Assembly: GCA_964467985.1 (NCBI GenBank)
Contig: CAYXTP010000007.1
Location: 1-64,000 of the forward strand
DNA from: GCA-2720975 sp964467985
GTDB lineage: Bacteria > Planctomycetota > UBA1135 > GCA-002686595
Length of the DNA: 64,000 bases
Reading direction: 5' to 3'
The notes under the pieces were generated by a model that was given only the letters and a program-made list of their open reading frames with translations, had not been told where the DNA came from and ran no database searches. How positions within the stretch are numbered: position 1 is the first letter of the stretch; every line of letters begins with the position of its first letter. The translations under genes were made by a program, and so were the position numbers. This document shows positions 1-9,154 of the stretch, piece after piece.

Positions 1-59
1 TGTTTGAGATCGATCCCCACTCGCGCATTCTCATGGTGCGCCCGGAGAGCGGCTACTGA
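1..59 (+). CDS. 3' end of an unidentified gene
   Basis: An open frame enters from the left edge and ends with TGA at 57-59, giving the tail FEIDPHSRILMVRPESGY. It overlaps the end of the convergent solute-binding lipoprotein gene by seven bases. Because the neighbours form a chelate importer, an outer-membrane receptor or a related uptake gene would be plausible, but 18 residues are too few to assign a family. Confidence 0.4.
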   Translation, partial: FEIDPHSRILMVRPESGY

Positions 60-1018
60 AATAGCAAGTCCACCTGCCGGGCGAGTTCCTCGGCCGCATC
101 CAGTATGCGGTGGGAAGAGGTGCTGAATAGCTCGGCCGGTAAGACGATGATGCGGTCTTTTTGGATCGCTTCCAGTCCCGCGAGGGTCGGGTCGTTGCGT
201 AGGAATTCGGCTCCAGGGGATACTTTGTCGCGCCCTGAACTGGTGAGGAACACGTCTGGGTTCAGGCTCAGGATCTCCTCAAGACCGATCTCGCCGTGCC
301 CGCGATTCACGACGGCGTTCTCCATTCCTGCCAGGGTCACGGCCAGGTCCAAGGTTGTTCCGGGTCCAGACGTATGGCCACCCGCACCGAAATTGGAGTA
401 GCTCAGGATCCGAAGTTGTCGTCGGTCCTTCCCCGCCAATGTGGACCGTCGTTCCGTCAGTGTCTTGATGAGATCGCGCGCGCGATCCTCAACTCCCAGG
501 GCTTTCCCAGCCAGCGTGATCCCATTCTCGACCTCCTCCCAGCTGTCGGCATCGGGCAGAGGGACCACAGGGATATGGACTGAGAGAGCCACCCACAGAG
601 GCCCTCGATAGGACCAGGTTGCGGCGAGGACCAAATCCGGCTTCAGGTCCAGGATGGCCTCTCCCTCCAGAGACTCCAGCACCTTGTGGGCGCTCCAGGG
701 CTCGGGCTCTCGAGCGGCCACCGACCAGGAGAAGGCAGCCCGTGGAATCGCAACGACGCGATCGTGGAGCCCAAGGTCCGCGAGCAAGTCAACGGCTGCC
801 GAGGTGACCGGCAAGATGCGCCGGGCTTCCAGGGGAACCCTCAGCGTCGATCCATCACTCAGTTTCAGGGGCCGAGTGTTGGCCAGCACTTCGGGGTCAG
901 AAGGCGTGGACTGCTGCTTTCCTCCGCAGCCGAGACCACCCAATGCGACCACAAGTGCGGTCAACCAGGTCACCCGGCGGGCCGCGGGGGCCCCGAACGG
1001 TACGCGGCAAGAGATCAT
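53..1018 (-). CDS. ABC transporter solute-binding lipoprotein (BtuF/FepB-like)
   Basis: This is a 321-residue periplasmic-type binding protein. A hydrophobic signal peptide (about residues 16-30) ends in a lipobox GLGC with Cys31 as the likely lipidated residue, so it should sit as a lipoprotein on the membrane facing the periplasm. The rest fits the two-lobed helical-backbone family that binds cobalamin, hemin or ferric siderophores: VTSAAVDLLADLGLHDRVV in the first lobe, a central LKPDLVLA block, and a C-terminal GLEEILSLNPDVFL block. It is divergent from the permease gene, with 80 bases between the start codons that could hold both promoters. The substrate cannot be read from sequence; cobalamin or an iron chelate is inferred from family membership. 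Confidence 0.85.
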   Translation of the reverse strand: MISCRVPFGAPAARRVTWLTALVVALGGLGCGGKQQSTPSDPEVLANTRPLKLSDGSTLRVPLEARRILPVTSAAVDLLADLGLHDRVVAIPRAAFSWSVAAREPEPWSAHKVLESLEGEAILDLKPDLVLAATWSYRGPLWVALSVHIPVVPLPDADSWEEVENGITLAGKALGVEDRARDLIKTLTERRSTLAGKDRRQLRILSYSNFGAGGHTSGPGTTLDLAVTLAGMENAVVNRGHGEIGLEEILSLNPDVFLTSSGRDKVSPGAEFLRNDPTLAGLEAIQKDRIIVLPAELFSTSSHRILDAAEELARQVDLLFQ

Positions 1019-1098
1019 GGCCGCAGGGTAGCAGGTCCCCGTCTCGCAACCACCCAGGCTGGGCTAGAGCCCTCTCCTCAACCTGCTACCCTGCCAGC

Positions 1099-2208
1099 AT
1101 GAGCCTGCCCAAGAGAGGAACCCGAGCAGCCGTGATCCTCACGATCGCCATGGCTCTGGCCCTGCTCGGGCTGGTTGTTCTCTCCTGCTTGAAAGGCACG
1201 ACGACCACGTTCGATGTGGCTGAGTTGAGTCAGGGACTCGGCGCGACACTCGGTTTCGACACCCCGCTTGCAGGTTATCGCCAGCTCGTCTTGGAACTCC
1301 TTACTTGCAAGACCCTGGTCGCCTGCGGTGTCGGTGCATCGCTAGCCTGTTCAGGAGCTCTGCTACAAGGGGTCTTTCGCAACGGCCTCGCATCTCCCTC
1401 TATCTTGGGTATCACGGCTGGCGCAGGTCTTGGTGCGACACTCGGCATCATGTTGGTGGGCGGCTATGGGGCCAGCCTGGGCGCCAACGTGGGAGGCGGC
1501 ATCGACCTGTTGGACCAGGCGGCCAAACACTCACCGATGCTTGTCACGATTACGGGATTCGTGGGTGCATGTTCCGTGGCCTTTCTGGTGGCCACCATCG
1601 GGGGTATTGCGGGCCGCGTGTCGGTCCCCACCCTGTTGCTCGTAGGCATCGCCATCAACGCCTGCATCGCCGGCATCTTGGCCGCGATTCAGGCGTGGTT
1701 GGTGGAACACGACTGGCAGACCGCCGAGGCCGTCTACCACTGGAGCTTCGGCAGTCTCAAAGACAAGAGCTGGACACAGGTGGGAATTGTGTGGACGGGA
1801 GCGGCCTGTGCCGCCTTGGCGTTGCCTTTCGTCTCCCGCGAGTTGGACCTATTTGCCGCGGGTGAGGAGGATGCGGAGTCTCTGGGCGTAAACACCCTGC
1901 GCACGAAACTGTTGGTCTTGATTACCGCCTCCCTGGCCGCATCGGCGGCTGTCGCGGTGGCGGGGCAGATAGCGTTCGTCGGCCTCGTCGTGCCGCACCT
2001 TGTGCGCCTCATGGGTTTCCGTTCCTACCGCACACTCCTGCCTCTTTCCCTGATCGGCGGCGCGATTTTCCTCTTGGGTGCTGATGTGGCCCAGCGTTAT
2101 CTCATGGAGCGCGAGCTGTTCAAGCCGGGCGTGTTGATGTCGATGGTGGGCGGCCCCTTCTTCTTGCTGCTCTTGGTCCGCTCCCGATCGCAGGTGAGCA
2201 CGTGGTAG
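1099..2208 (+). CDS. FecCD-family ABC transporter permease
   Basis: The protein has 369 residues if the ATG at 1099 is used; an upstream in-frame extension to 943 runs into the divergent lipoprotein gene and looks non-coding. The product is a multi-spanning inner-membrane permease of the BtuC/FecCD/FhuB family, with the family blocks ACSGALLQGVFRNGLASPSI near residue 90 and GQIAFVGLVVPHLVRLM near residue 295. It would form the channel through which the chelate captured by the adjacent binding lipoprotein crosses the inner membrane. Its 3' end overlaps the ATPase gene by seven bases, which supports a two-gene operon. Confidence 0.92.
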   Translation: MSLPKRGTRAAVILTIAMALALLGLVVLSCLKGTTTTFDVAELSQGLGATLGFDTPLAGYRQLVLELLTCKTLVACGVGASLACSGALLQGVFRNGLASPSILGITAGAGLGATLGIMLVGGYGASLGANVGGGIDLLDQAAKHSPMLVTITGFVGACSVAFLVATIGGIAGRVSVPTLLLVGIAINACIAGILAAIQAWLVEHDWQTAEAVYHWSFGSLKDKSWTQVGIVWTGAACAALALPFVSRELDLFAAGEEDAESLGVNTLRTKLLVLITASLAASAAVAVAGQIAFVGLVVPHLVRLMGFRSYRTLLPLSLIGGAIFLLGADVAQRYLMERELFKPGVLMSMVGGPFFLLLLVRSRSQVSTW

Positions 2209-2996
2209 TGCAGATCGAGTGCCGTGGACTGGGACACACCTACCCCGGGGGCGTCCGAGCGCTATCGGACTTGGACTTCTCCATCGCGCCGGGCGAGCTG
2301 GTCTGCATCCTGGGTCCGAATGGTGCCGGAAAGAGCACCCTGCTCAAGGCCGTCGCAGGCCTGCTTCCCACTACCAGTGGCAGCATTTCCTGGCGGGGTG
2401 AGTCCACGCGAAATTGGTCCCCCAAAGATCGCGCTAGACGCCTGGCCTTTGTGCCTCAGTCCCTCAGCGTGCTGCCCGAGGTCACGGTGCGCACGTTCAT
2501 CGCCCAGGGCCGGTACGCACACCAGACCCTATTCACTCGGGCGACAGCGGCAGATCGTGAGGCAGTGGATCAGGCTCTGGCTCAAGCAGACCTCATGGAC
2601 TTGGCCGAGCGCGCGCTACCCGATCTATCAGGCGGGCAGCGGCAACGCTGCCTCGTCGCGCGTGCGTTGGCTCAGCAGTCTGAGCTCTTGCTCATCGACG
2701 AGCCGACCAACGCCTTGGATCCTGAACACCAGATTGCGATCTTCCAGTTGATCGAGCGCCTGGCCCGCGAAGAGCGGGCTGTTGCCGTTGTCACCCATGA
2801 TCTGAACCTGGCCAGCCAGTTTGCCTCGCGCATCTTGCTCCTTGACGCCGGACGCAAAGTCGCAGACGGCTCCGTTCCCGAGGTGCTCGAACGCTCAGTC
2901 CTTGAGCCGGTCTACGGTCCCGGCTTGCTCTACTCCTCGTGGAGTATCGAAGAGGGGGGCCGGGAATGGCCCATCGTCTTGCCCTGGCGCGGGTAG
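2202..2996 (+). CDS. ABC transporter ATPase (FecE/BtuD-like)
   Basis: A 264-residue nucleotide-binding subunit starting at a GTG inside the end of the permease gene. It carries Walker A GPNGAGKST (residues 38-46), the signature LSGGQRQR (about 142-149), Walker B LLLIDEP (about 160-166) and the switch histidine in VVTHDLN. It powers the FecCD-type permease encoded just upstream. Length and motif order are normal for importers of siderophores, heme or cobalamin. The seven-base overlap implies translational coupling and equal stoichiometry. Confidence 0.94.
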   Translation: MVVQIECRGLGHTYPGGVRALSDLDFSIAPGELVCILGPNGAGKSTLLKAVAGLLPTTSGSISWRGESTRNWSPKDRARRLAFVPQSLSVLPEVTVRTFIAQGRYAHQTLFTRATAADREAVDQALAQADLMDLAERALPDLSGGQRQRCLVARALAQQSELLLIDEPTNALDPEHQIAIFQLIERLAREERAVAVVTHDLNLASQFASRILLLDAGRKVADGSVPEVLERSVLEPVYGPGLLYSSWSIEEGGREWPIVLPWRG

Positions 2997-3012
2997 CATC
3001 CCGCTAAGGCGT

Positions 3013-4578
3013 CTAGCGGTCTCCTGGCCGCGGAGCCACCACCGGGCGCGAGGCCTCTACCACAGACAAGGCGCGCCGGACGTAGAGGATGTTCTCGGCT
3101 TGTGCATCCGATGCCGAAGCGGAGATCCAATCGCGTGCTGCGACGCCATCGGGGGGGGTGGCGGCCAGCAAGTCGCGCATGCGCCGCGCCAGGTCACGCA
3201 CGACGGGTTGCAGTTGCGGATCGTTGAATCGGTTGTCGGTTTCCCCAGGGTCCGCCTGCAGATCGTAGAGCTGATCCCAGCCAGTGTTTTCCTGAGCCCC
3301 CAGGTGTAATTTCCATCGCGCAGTCTCCATGGTGGCCATCTGCCCCACGAATTCCGTGTAGGCCTGGTCGCGGACGGGCGTGCCCGAACGCAACAGGGGT
3401 TCAAGGCTGACCCCCTGCAAGAAGTCGGGTGCGGGCACGTCGCACAATTCGCACAGCGTGGGGAATACATCGATGGCGTGGGCGAGTTGCTCCCGACGTC
3501 CCGCTGGGATTCCCGGCGCGGCGATGGAAAGCGGTACCTGCGCGACCTCGCGATAGGGGTAGTTCTTGCCCAGGTGGCCGCGCTCGCCGAGGAAGTAGCC
3601 GTTGTCGCTCCAGAAAACCACGATGGTGTCCTCCCATCGCCCGCTGGATTCGAGGTACTCGTCGAGGGCTACGAGCTGTTCATCCATCCAGAGAACGGAT
3701 CGCAAGTACGCGGCCAGTGCCCCGCGCAAGACCGAATCGGTCAGGGGTCCCTTCAGCGCCCTGCGGTTCTTGATCATGGCCCCCAACCCAGGGACTTCCT
3801 GCGCTTGTCGGGCTTCGTCCGTCTGGGGCAAGACCAAGGCTGCCGGGTCCACCGACTCCAAGAGGCGCGGCGGAAAGTGGAACGGGGCGTGGGGCTCGCC
3901 CATGGAGAGGAAGGCCAGGAAGGGTTCGTCCTCGCATCCGTCCATGAACTGCTCGGCGGCGTCCAACAAGAACGGGGCCATCTGCCGTTCTTCAGCTAGG
4001 GGCAGGGGCAGACTCTCGGGATTGGACATGGACCAGCCCTTGCGACCAGCCCGGCTCCATCCCTGGTTGTACTTGTCCAGGATCGCGCGTTCTTCTGTGG
4101 TCAGCTGATCCTGCCACTCGATTTTCCCCACGATGCGATCGAATCCGAACTCAACCTGACCCACCCGCGTTCGCATCCAGTGCATCTTGCCGATCGCGGC
4201 AGTCTTGTATCCGGCTCCCCGGAAGACAGTGCCCATGGTCTGCGTGTCCTTGGGCAGAGTGGACTTCAGCTGCGTGACGCGAATCGAGTGCGGCCAGCGG
4301 CCGGTCAAGAACGACTGACGCGAGGGCGTGCAAAACGGAGAGGCGCACAGCGCACGGTCGAATACCACCCCCCGGCGCGCCAGGGCGTCGATGCCCGGGG
4401 TCGCGACCAACCCCTTGCCTGCAGCCGACCAGGTTCCCGTCGCAACGGAGGCCAGGTCGTCACTGATCACGATCAGGACATTGGGTCGCGTGCCCTGCTG
4501 CGCATCCTTCGAAGTCGATCCACAGCCGGTCGCCACAAGGGCCAGGAGGCAAACCAGGCGCACAATCATGGGGCACAT
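3013..4578 (-). CDS. Sulfatase, lipoprotein (alkaline-phosphatase superfamily)
   Basis: The protein has about 521 residues and belongs to the formylglycine sulfatases. The active-site motif CTPSR (Cys at about residue 83) fits C-x-P-S-R, in which Cys is oxidised to formylglycine by an FGE or anaerobic enzyme encoded elsewhere. Metal-binding DD is seen in VLIVISDDLA, and a second metal-site block is WSDNGYFLGERGHLGK. A short N-terminal hydrophobic stretch ends in LVATGC, a lipobox, so it should be exported and lipid-anchored. Several starts are possible (TTG 4593, ATG 4581, 4578, 4569); 4578 is chosen because GGAGG lies seven bases before it. It most likely desulfates algal or host polysaccharides, but the substrate is not readable. 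It converges on the importer operon. Confidence 0.9.
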   Translation of the reverse strand: MCPMIVRLVCLLALVATGCGSTSKDAQQGTRPNVLIVISDDLASVATGTWSAAGKGLVATPGIDALARRGVVFDRALCASPFCTPSRQSFLTGRWPHSIRVTQLKSTLPKDTQTMGTVFRGAGYKTAAIGKMHWMRTRVGQVEFGFDRIVGKIEWQDQLTTEERAILDKYNQGWSRAGRKGWSMSNPESLPLPLAEERQMAPFLLDAAEQFMDGCEDEPFLAFLSMGEPHAPFHFPPRLLESVDPAALVLPQTDEARQAQEVPGLGAMIKNRRALKGPLTDSVLRGALAAYLRSVLWMDEQLVALDEYLESSGRWEDTIVVFWSDNGYFLGERGHLGKNYPYREVAQVPLSIAAPGIPAGRREQLAHAIDVFPTLCELCDVPAPDFLQGVSLEPLLRSGTPVRDQAYTEFVGQMATMETARWKLHLGAQENTGWDQLYDLQADPGETDNRFNDPQLQPVVRDLARRMRDLLAATPPDGVAARDWISASASDAQAENILYVRRALSVVEASRPVVAPRPGDR

Positions 4579-4632
4579 CATAGGGCCTCCCAACTCACCT
4601 GCACCCCGGCGGGCACTTTGCGACCTCTGGGG

Positions 4633-5568
4633 CTACATCAACAGAGTCGATTGCTTCTGGCCCAGCAGGCTCTTGAGACGGGCCATGACGTTTGAGTGGA
4701 TTTGGCACACCCGGCTCTCGGTCAGGGTCAGCATCTCACCAATCTCGCGCATGGTCAGACCGTGCTGGTAGTACTGCTCGATGATAAAGCGCTCTTTCTG
4801 CGTGAGGGAGCGCGTGATGTAGCTCATCACATCCGAGCGGTTGAGGTCGCCGATGGGGTCGACGGACTTCTTGTCTTCAAGGACATCCGTCTTTTCGACG
4901 GAATTCTCGGTGTCGTTGTCGCCCCACTTCTCAGACAGCGAGTGCATCGACTTGGCTTTGGCCGCGGAGATCTCCTTGGAGAGTTCCGTGTAGTCCATCT
5001 CCAGGTAGTTCGCCAGCTCTGCGTGGGTGGGCTCGCGACCGTATTCACCCGTCAGGGCTTGCAAGGCCTTATCGATCTTCCCGGCCTTCAGGCGAACGAG
5101 TCGCGGCACCCAGTCCTGGGAGCGCAACTGGTCCAGGATGGAACCCCGGATGCGAGTCGTGCAGTAGGTCTTGAACTTGATGCCTCGTGACAAGTCAAAG
5201 CCTCGAATGGCGTCCATCAATCCAAAGAGGCCGGCGCTCACCAAATCGTCGAGTTCGATCGACTTGGGCAGGGTCTGCAGGAGCCGTTCGGCGATGTACT
5301 TGACGAGCGGGTAATGCCGCTCCATCAACACGTTGCGTAGGGCCTGGACCTTTTCGCTGTCGCTGGCCTTGCTGGCCTTTTGATAGAGGACCCACAGGTC
5401 TTCAGTGGGCTGTTCCTCCGGGGGCAGGCTGGGGTCGAACTTGGCCTTCTTCTTGCGCCCGCCAATCGGCTTCGCCTTGGACTTCTTCTTCGAAGCCGGG
5501 GCGACTTTGGCAGCGGTCTTGGTGGATCGGGCCGGCGTGCGGTCGCCGGCCTGTTTCTTGGGGCTCAT
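4633..5568 (-). CDS. RNA polymerase sigma factor, FliA/WhiG family
   Basis: A 311-residue sigma-70 factor of group 3. Region 2 is seen in the YPLVKYIAERLL and LDDLVSAGLFGLMDAI blocks (residues about 85-120) with GIKFKTYCTTRIRGSILDQL (about 129-148); region 3 follows, and region 4 ends the protein as LTMREIGEMLTLTESRVCQI (about 271-290). Before region 2 lies an unusual tail of roughly 45 residues very rich in Lys, Ala and Pro, which is not part of the family core and could bind nucleic acid or another protein. No flagellar genes are in the window, so a link to motility cannot be shown. The apt gene lies just upstream on the same strand, 22 bases away. Confidence 0.9.
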   Translation of the reverse strand: MSPKKQAGDRTPARSTKTAAKVAPASKKKSKAKPIGGRKKKAKFDPSLPPEEQPTEDLWVLYQKASKASDSEKVQALRNVLMERHYPLVKYIAERLLQTLPKSIELDDLVSAGLFGLMDAIRGFDLSRGIKFKTYCTTRIRGSILDQLRSQDWVPRLVRLKAGKIDKALQALTGEYGREPTHAELANYLEMDYTELSKEISAAKAKSMHSLSEKWGDNDTENSVEKTDVLEDKKSVDPIGDLNRSDVMSYITRSLTQKERFIIEQYYQHGLTMREIGEMLTLTESRVCQIHSNVMARLKSLLGQKQSTLLM

Positions 5569-5590
5569 GCGGTGATTGCAGGGCTGAGGT

Positions 5591-6190
5591 TCAGACGCTC
5601 ATCAGGGTGTGCACAGCGACGTCTCCAAGTCGCTCGCGCCCCTTCAGCATGGCGAGTTCGATAGCGACAATGCAAGCGATCGGATCACCGCCCACGCGTC
5701 GCACCAATTCCAACCCGGCCTCCATCGTGCCGCCCGTGGCCAGAAGGTCGTCGACCACCAAGACTCGTCGCCCTTCGCAGGCATCCGCGTGGATTTCGAG
5801 GGTGTCCGTTCCGTACTCGAGGTCGTAGGACTGGGAGTGAGTCTTCCAGGGCAACTTGCCGGGCTTGCGGATGGGAATGAACCCCTTGCCGGTCTTGTGC
5901 GCCAGGGCCGTGCCGAAGATGAACCCCCGCGACTCGATCCCACAAACCAGGTCATAGGAATCGGGATCCACAGCATCATTCATCCCCCCGATGGCCATCG
6001 CCAGTCCCTCCGGGCTCTGTAGCAGAGGCGTGATGTCCTTGAACAGGATCCCCTCCTTGGGGAAGTCCGGCACGTCGCGTATGTACTGCTCGATCAAGTC
6101 TCGCTCCAGGGGGATCTGGCGGGGTCGCGTCACGGGCGCCGGAGAAACCGGGCCTAGGGACGGTTGCGGCCTATCGCCACCAGATGCCAT
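5591..6190 (-). CDS. apt: Adenine phosphoribosyltransferase
   Basis: About 199 residues from the ATG at 6190; a GTG three codons earlier is also possible. The enzyme makes AMP from adenine and PRPP in purine salvage. The PRPP-binding motif VLVVDDLLATGGT is intact (about residues 143-155). Upstream are the family blocks IRDVPDFPKEGILFKDITPL (about 37-56) and CGIESRGFIFG. The N-terminal 30 residues are extra and rich in Pro and Ser. It shares the strand with the sigma-factor gene and may be co-transcribed with it. Confidence 0.95.
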   Translation of the reverse strand: MASGGDRPQPSLGPVSPAPVTRPRQIPLERDLIEQYIRDVPDFPKEGILFKDITPLLQSPEGLAMAIGGMNDAVDPDSYDLVCGIESRGFIFGTALAHKTGKGFIPIRKPGKLPWKTHSQSYDLEYGTDTLEIHADACEGRRVLVVDDLLATGGTMEAGLELVRRVGGDPIACIVAIELAMLKGRERLGDVAVHTLMSV

Positions 6191-6323
6191 CGGCACCACC
6201 TGGGAAAGGCTTGAGCGCGGACTCTACATTTCCTGCCCAGGGGCTTGGCTCATGCCCGCTGGGCCTGCCCCAAGCGGGTAGGAAAGGGTTCGGCAGCGGC
6301 AGCAACTAGAGCCGCCGCCCGGG

Positions 6324-6750
6324 TCACTGAAAAGAGATTCCCAGCGCTTCTGAGAAGGCCGAGGGCTGGCCAGGTGGTCTGCGATGCCAGTACTGGAAGT
6401 ACCAGGTTTCACCGGGCTGGAAGGCCGCACTGCCCGAGTCGGGGATTCCGAAGGAGGGACCGCCCATGACTGTGCCCCTCACGAAAACACTTACCACGTT
6501 GCAAATGTAGCGTAGACCCGATGCCGACCGTCTCCAGCCCCGGCACCAGGTTCGTGGCAAACGACCCGAGGGCAATGTGGCGCCCGTTGCCCGAGATGTC
6601 CGTCGACAAGCTGTAGTAGTTGGACTGGCCTCCAGCCGAATCCACGCTGACCCGGACCGTGTTAGGGCAGCCTCCTCCCTGGGCGAGCGTGGGGCAGACT
6701 GAGAGGCTTCCGGCAAGAACGAGCTGAACAGGGAGGGGCAGAGTCTTCAT
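6324..6750 (-). pseudogene. Remnant of a secreted repeat protein with the C-terminal PGETW domain
   Basis: Two overlapping frames together look like one broken gene. The frame from ATG 6750 encodes a clear signal peptide (LVLAGSLSVCPTLAQ) followed by one repeat of the TolB/WD-like type (SLSTDISGNGRHIALGSFAT). It then loses sense. A different frame ending at 6324 restores recognisable protein: PDSGSAAFQPGETWYFQYWH followed by an ending in ALGISFQ, the terminal part of the same C-terminal domain as the Kelch protein at 7661-9154. Most of the propeller and the first part of the terminal domain are missing. I read this as an internal deletion plus frameshift. Confidence 0.7.
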
Positions 6751-6994
6751 GGGGCCGGGGACTAAGAATGTCGTGAAGCTGGAGCGTGAGGAAAGGTGGG
6801 CGGGGCCAGGGCTAGAGCCATGAAGGGTTAGCCCCGTCTCTCATTCTTTCCCGCAACTCCCATGCCGAGGGCTCACTTCGACCAAGGACTGCTAGTGAGG
6901 GGCTCGGCCACGAGTTCTCGCTCTCAACTCTGCTCCTGGGCACACCTGCGTAAGGAACAACCACGTGGCTAGTTCCAAGCGGCTCCGGAGGCCT

Positions 6995-7633
6995 CTACAT
7001 CCGCTGCGGTGCACCGACGCCCAGGATACTGAGGGCGTTGGCCAGGACTTGGCGTACTCCGTCCACGAAGGCCAGGCGTGCGGCGGTGACTTCCGGGGCC
7101 TGGCCCAGGACACGTTCCTTGGCGATCCAGGTGTTGGTGTCGCGGCACAGGCCCAGGGCGTACGTGGTCAGCTCAGAAGGCTCGGCGTTGCGGGCGGCGC
7201 GGGACAGGACGGCGTTGAAGCGGCCGAGTTTGCCGAGGATGGGAGAGGCCTCGTTGAGAGAGCTCCAGTCGGGCGCGGGCACCGAATCCAGTTCAGCTTG
7301 CTCGGCGGCACCCTTGCGTAGGATCGAGGCCAGGCGCGCGTGGGTGTATTGGACGTAGGGGCCGGTGTCGCCTTCGAAGGAGAGGATCTCGCTCCAGACG
7401 AATTCCACGTCCTTGACGCGCTCGCGTTTGAGGTCGTTGAAGACCACGGCGCCCACGCCGACCATTTCGGCGACCTGCTCGCGGCCTTCCAGGTCGGGGT
7501 TCTTTTCGGCGATGACCTTGTCGGCTTCCGCGGCGGCCTCGTCGAGTACGTCTTCCAGGAAGACGACCCGGCCTTCGCGCGTGCTCATCTTGCCCTCAGG
7601 CAGGCGCATCATGCCGAAGTCGATGTGTTCCAT
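6995..7633 (-). pseudogene. Truncated argS copy (C-terminal 212 residues)
   Basis: This open frame encodes exactly the last 212 residues of the arginyl-tRNA synthetase whose full gene is at 10761-12470. It begins at an internal Met of the parent (RMEHIDFGMM), keeps the KMSTR loop and the DALR anticodon-binding domain, and lacks the HIGH-type half of the active site. It cannot aminoacylate alone. No start signal was acquired beyond the internal Met. The stop is TAG here and TAA in the intact gene, because the repeat ends within the stop codon. Confidence 0.9.
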
Positions 7634-7636
7634 GCG
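6996..7636. repeat. Direct repeat, left copy (argS 3' end)
   Basis: About 641 bases match 10762-11402 at a constant offset of 3766 with no gaps. The only mismatch I find is T at 7628 against C at 11394, just before the left edge of the parent's Met codon. Identity stops at the second base of the argS stop codon on one side and shortly beyond 7636 on the other. Confidence 0.92.
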
Positions 7637-7660
7637 CGGTCAAGACTGACCGTCACTGGT

Positions 7661-9154
7661 TCATTGAAACGAAATCGAGACCGCGTCCGTGAAGTTTGAG
7701 GTTGGCCCTGGGTTGCGATCGCGGTACCAGACTTGGAAGTGCCAGGTCTCTCCTGGTTGAACGCCCGTCATGGGCGTCAGGGGCATGGCGGAGAGGATGG
7801 GGTCAAAGACCAAATCGCCCAGTTCCGAGTTGCCCGTGATGTTCGCAGTGAAACGGGCCATGTGGCCTCCGAGGCAGAGAGTGCCTTGGCTACCGCCGGC
7901 AAAGGGGGAGAAACCCTGTGCGTCTCCGACGAGGAGCATGCCGATAGTTTGAGCAGGCACGTTTGTCGCCGTGAACGTCACGAAGTCATCTCTCGCGCTG
8001 GGCGTGCCGAATGCTGAAAGGGTGGCGGGTTGACCGGTGGAGTTGGGCGTGGCGGGAGTGCAGTAGGTCGTGCCTTGGGGGCCAAGGTCGAGGATGTCGA
8101 CGATGTCGGTGGCGGAGCCTGTGATCAGTGAACCGCCCGCGATCATGATCTTGCCTCCGTTCAATAGTACCGCGGGCCGACCTCTGGCCGTGCTGCGCCC
8201 CGCATAGACGCGCCAGCGACCGGTGAGAGTGTTGTAGATGTCGGTTGGTGGGTTTGTGGCATTGTTTCCCACGCTAGGCAGAACTAGGTACGACCCAAGG
8301 GCGAGCATAGGAGTACCGATGACGTTGTTCGGGAGGGTGCTCTTGCTCCACTTGCCTGATGAGATCACATACACATCCATGATGTTCTGGATGCCGTTAT
8401 TTCCCCCAACGATGTAGAGCCTGCCATTCACCACGCATGCCGAGGCGCCCCCCCTGGGCCTGGGGAGCCGAGTGGAGGACCATTGGCCCGTCCAGGAATC
8501 AAAGATGTTGACGATGTCCTCTCCGATGGGAATGGACGCCCCCCCAACAAAAAACACGTAGCGATCGTCCTTAGCGGTACCGATCCCGTTCCTGGGGTGG
8601 CCTGCGATGGGGATGACTGACCAGAGCCGGGAACTTGGCTCGTAGATCTGCACGACTTGAAGAAGTTTGCCTCCAGTAGACAATCCCCCTGCAAACATGA
8701 TTCTGGACCCAACGGCGATACCTCCCATGCTCCAGGCGGGTATGGGAAGCTTGTCAAAAGACCAAGTGCCTGTAGTCGAGTCGTAGATATCCACGTTCGT
8801 TTGCGGTTCCGAAGAAACGCCCTTACGCCCACCAGCAAACACTGCGTAGCGATCCGTGGCCACCGCTGTTATGAAATCCCTATGCGCGGAAAGGGGCTGG
8901 ACGCGCCAGGTTGAGGTCGATGCATCAAAGATCTCTACGGTATCGTGCCTTGCTCCACCCCATCCAGAACCTCCCGCGAAAAAGGCGACGTCCTTGATAG
9001 CAGTAGCGCTTACTCGTTGACGTCGGCTTGCCATCTGCGTCCAAGACCATTGAGCCGACGCATTCGCTGCGCTCGCCAGCATCAGGATGATCAAGAGTCC
9101 GCAGCGACCTGACTGCCGGACGAAGGACATCAGATTGTTTGATGACCTGCTCAT
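7661..9154 (-). CDS. Secreted Kelch-repeat protein with C-terminal PGETW domain
   Basis: The product has 497 residues. An N-terminal signal peptide (hydrophobic run about residues 18-33, ending ANASAQ) is followed by about six Kelch-type blades with repeated GG doublets and Tyr/Trp spacing (VEIFDASTSTWRV, VDIYDSTTGTWSF, VQIYEPSSRLWSV, VNIFDSWTGQWSS). From about residue 365 a distinct terminal domain begins with YCTPATPNSTGQPATLS, contains LCLGG, and closes with PGETWHFQVWYRD and NFTDAVSISFQ. The same terminal domain occurs at 19213-20589 and in the pseudogene at 6324-6750. Its start overlaps the end of the upstream gene by four bases (ATGA). Base composition is visibly less GC-rich than the flanking argS. 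Function unknown; an exported binding propeller is the most that can be said. Confidence 0.85.
   Translation of the reverse strand: MSRSSNNLMSFVRQSGRCGLLIILMLASAANASAQWSWTQMASRRQRVSATAIKDVAFFAGGSGWGGARHDTVEIFDASTSTWRVQPLSAHRDFITAVATDRYAVFAGGRKGVSSEPQTNVDIYDSTTGTWSFDKLPIPAWSMGGIAVGSRIMFAGGLSTGGKLLQVVQIYEPSSRLWSVIPIAGHPRNGIGTAKDDRYVFFVGGASIPIGEDIVNIFDSWTGQWSSTRLPRPRGGASACVVNGRLYIVGGNNGIQNIMDVYVISSGKWSKSTLPNNVIGTPMLALGSYLVLPSVGNNATNPPTDIYNTLTGRWRVYAGRSTARGRPAVLLNGGKIMIAGGSLITGSATDIVDILDLGPQGTTYCTPATPNSTGQPATLSAFGTPSARDDFVTFTATNVPAQTIGMLLVGDAQGFSPFAGGSQGTLCLGGHMARFTANITGNSELGDLVFDPILSAMPLTPMTGVQPGETWHFQVWYRDRNPGPTSNFTDAVSISFQ

Noticed and set aside
1019..1098. Possible cobalamin riboswitch ahead of the importer genes
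   Set aside because: The divergent gap is only 80 bases, too short for a cobalamin riboswitch, and no B12-box-like sequence was seen.
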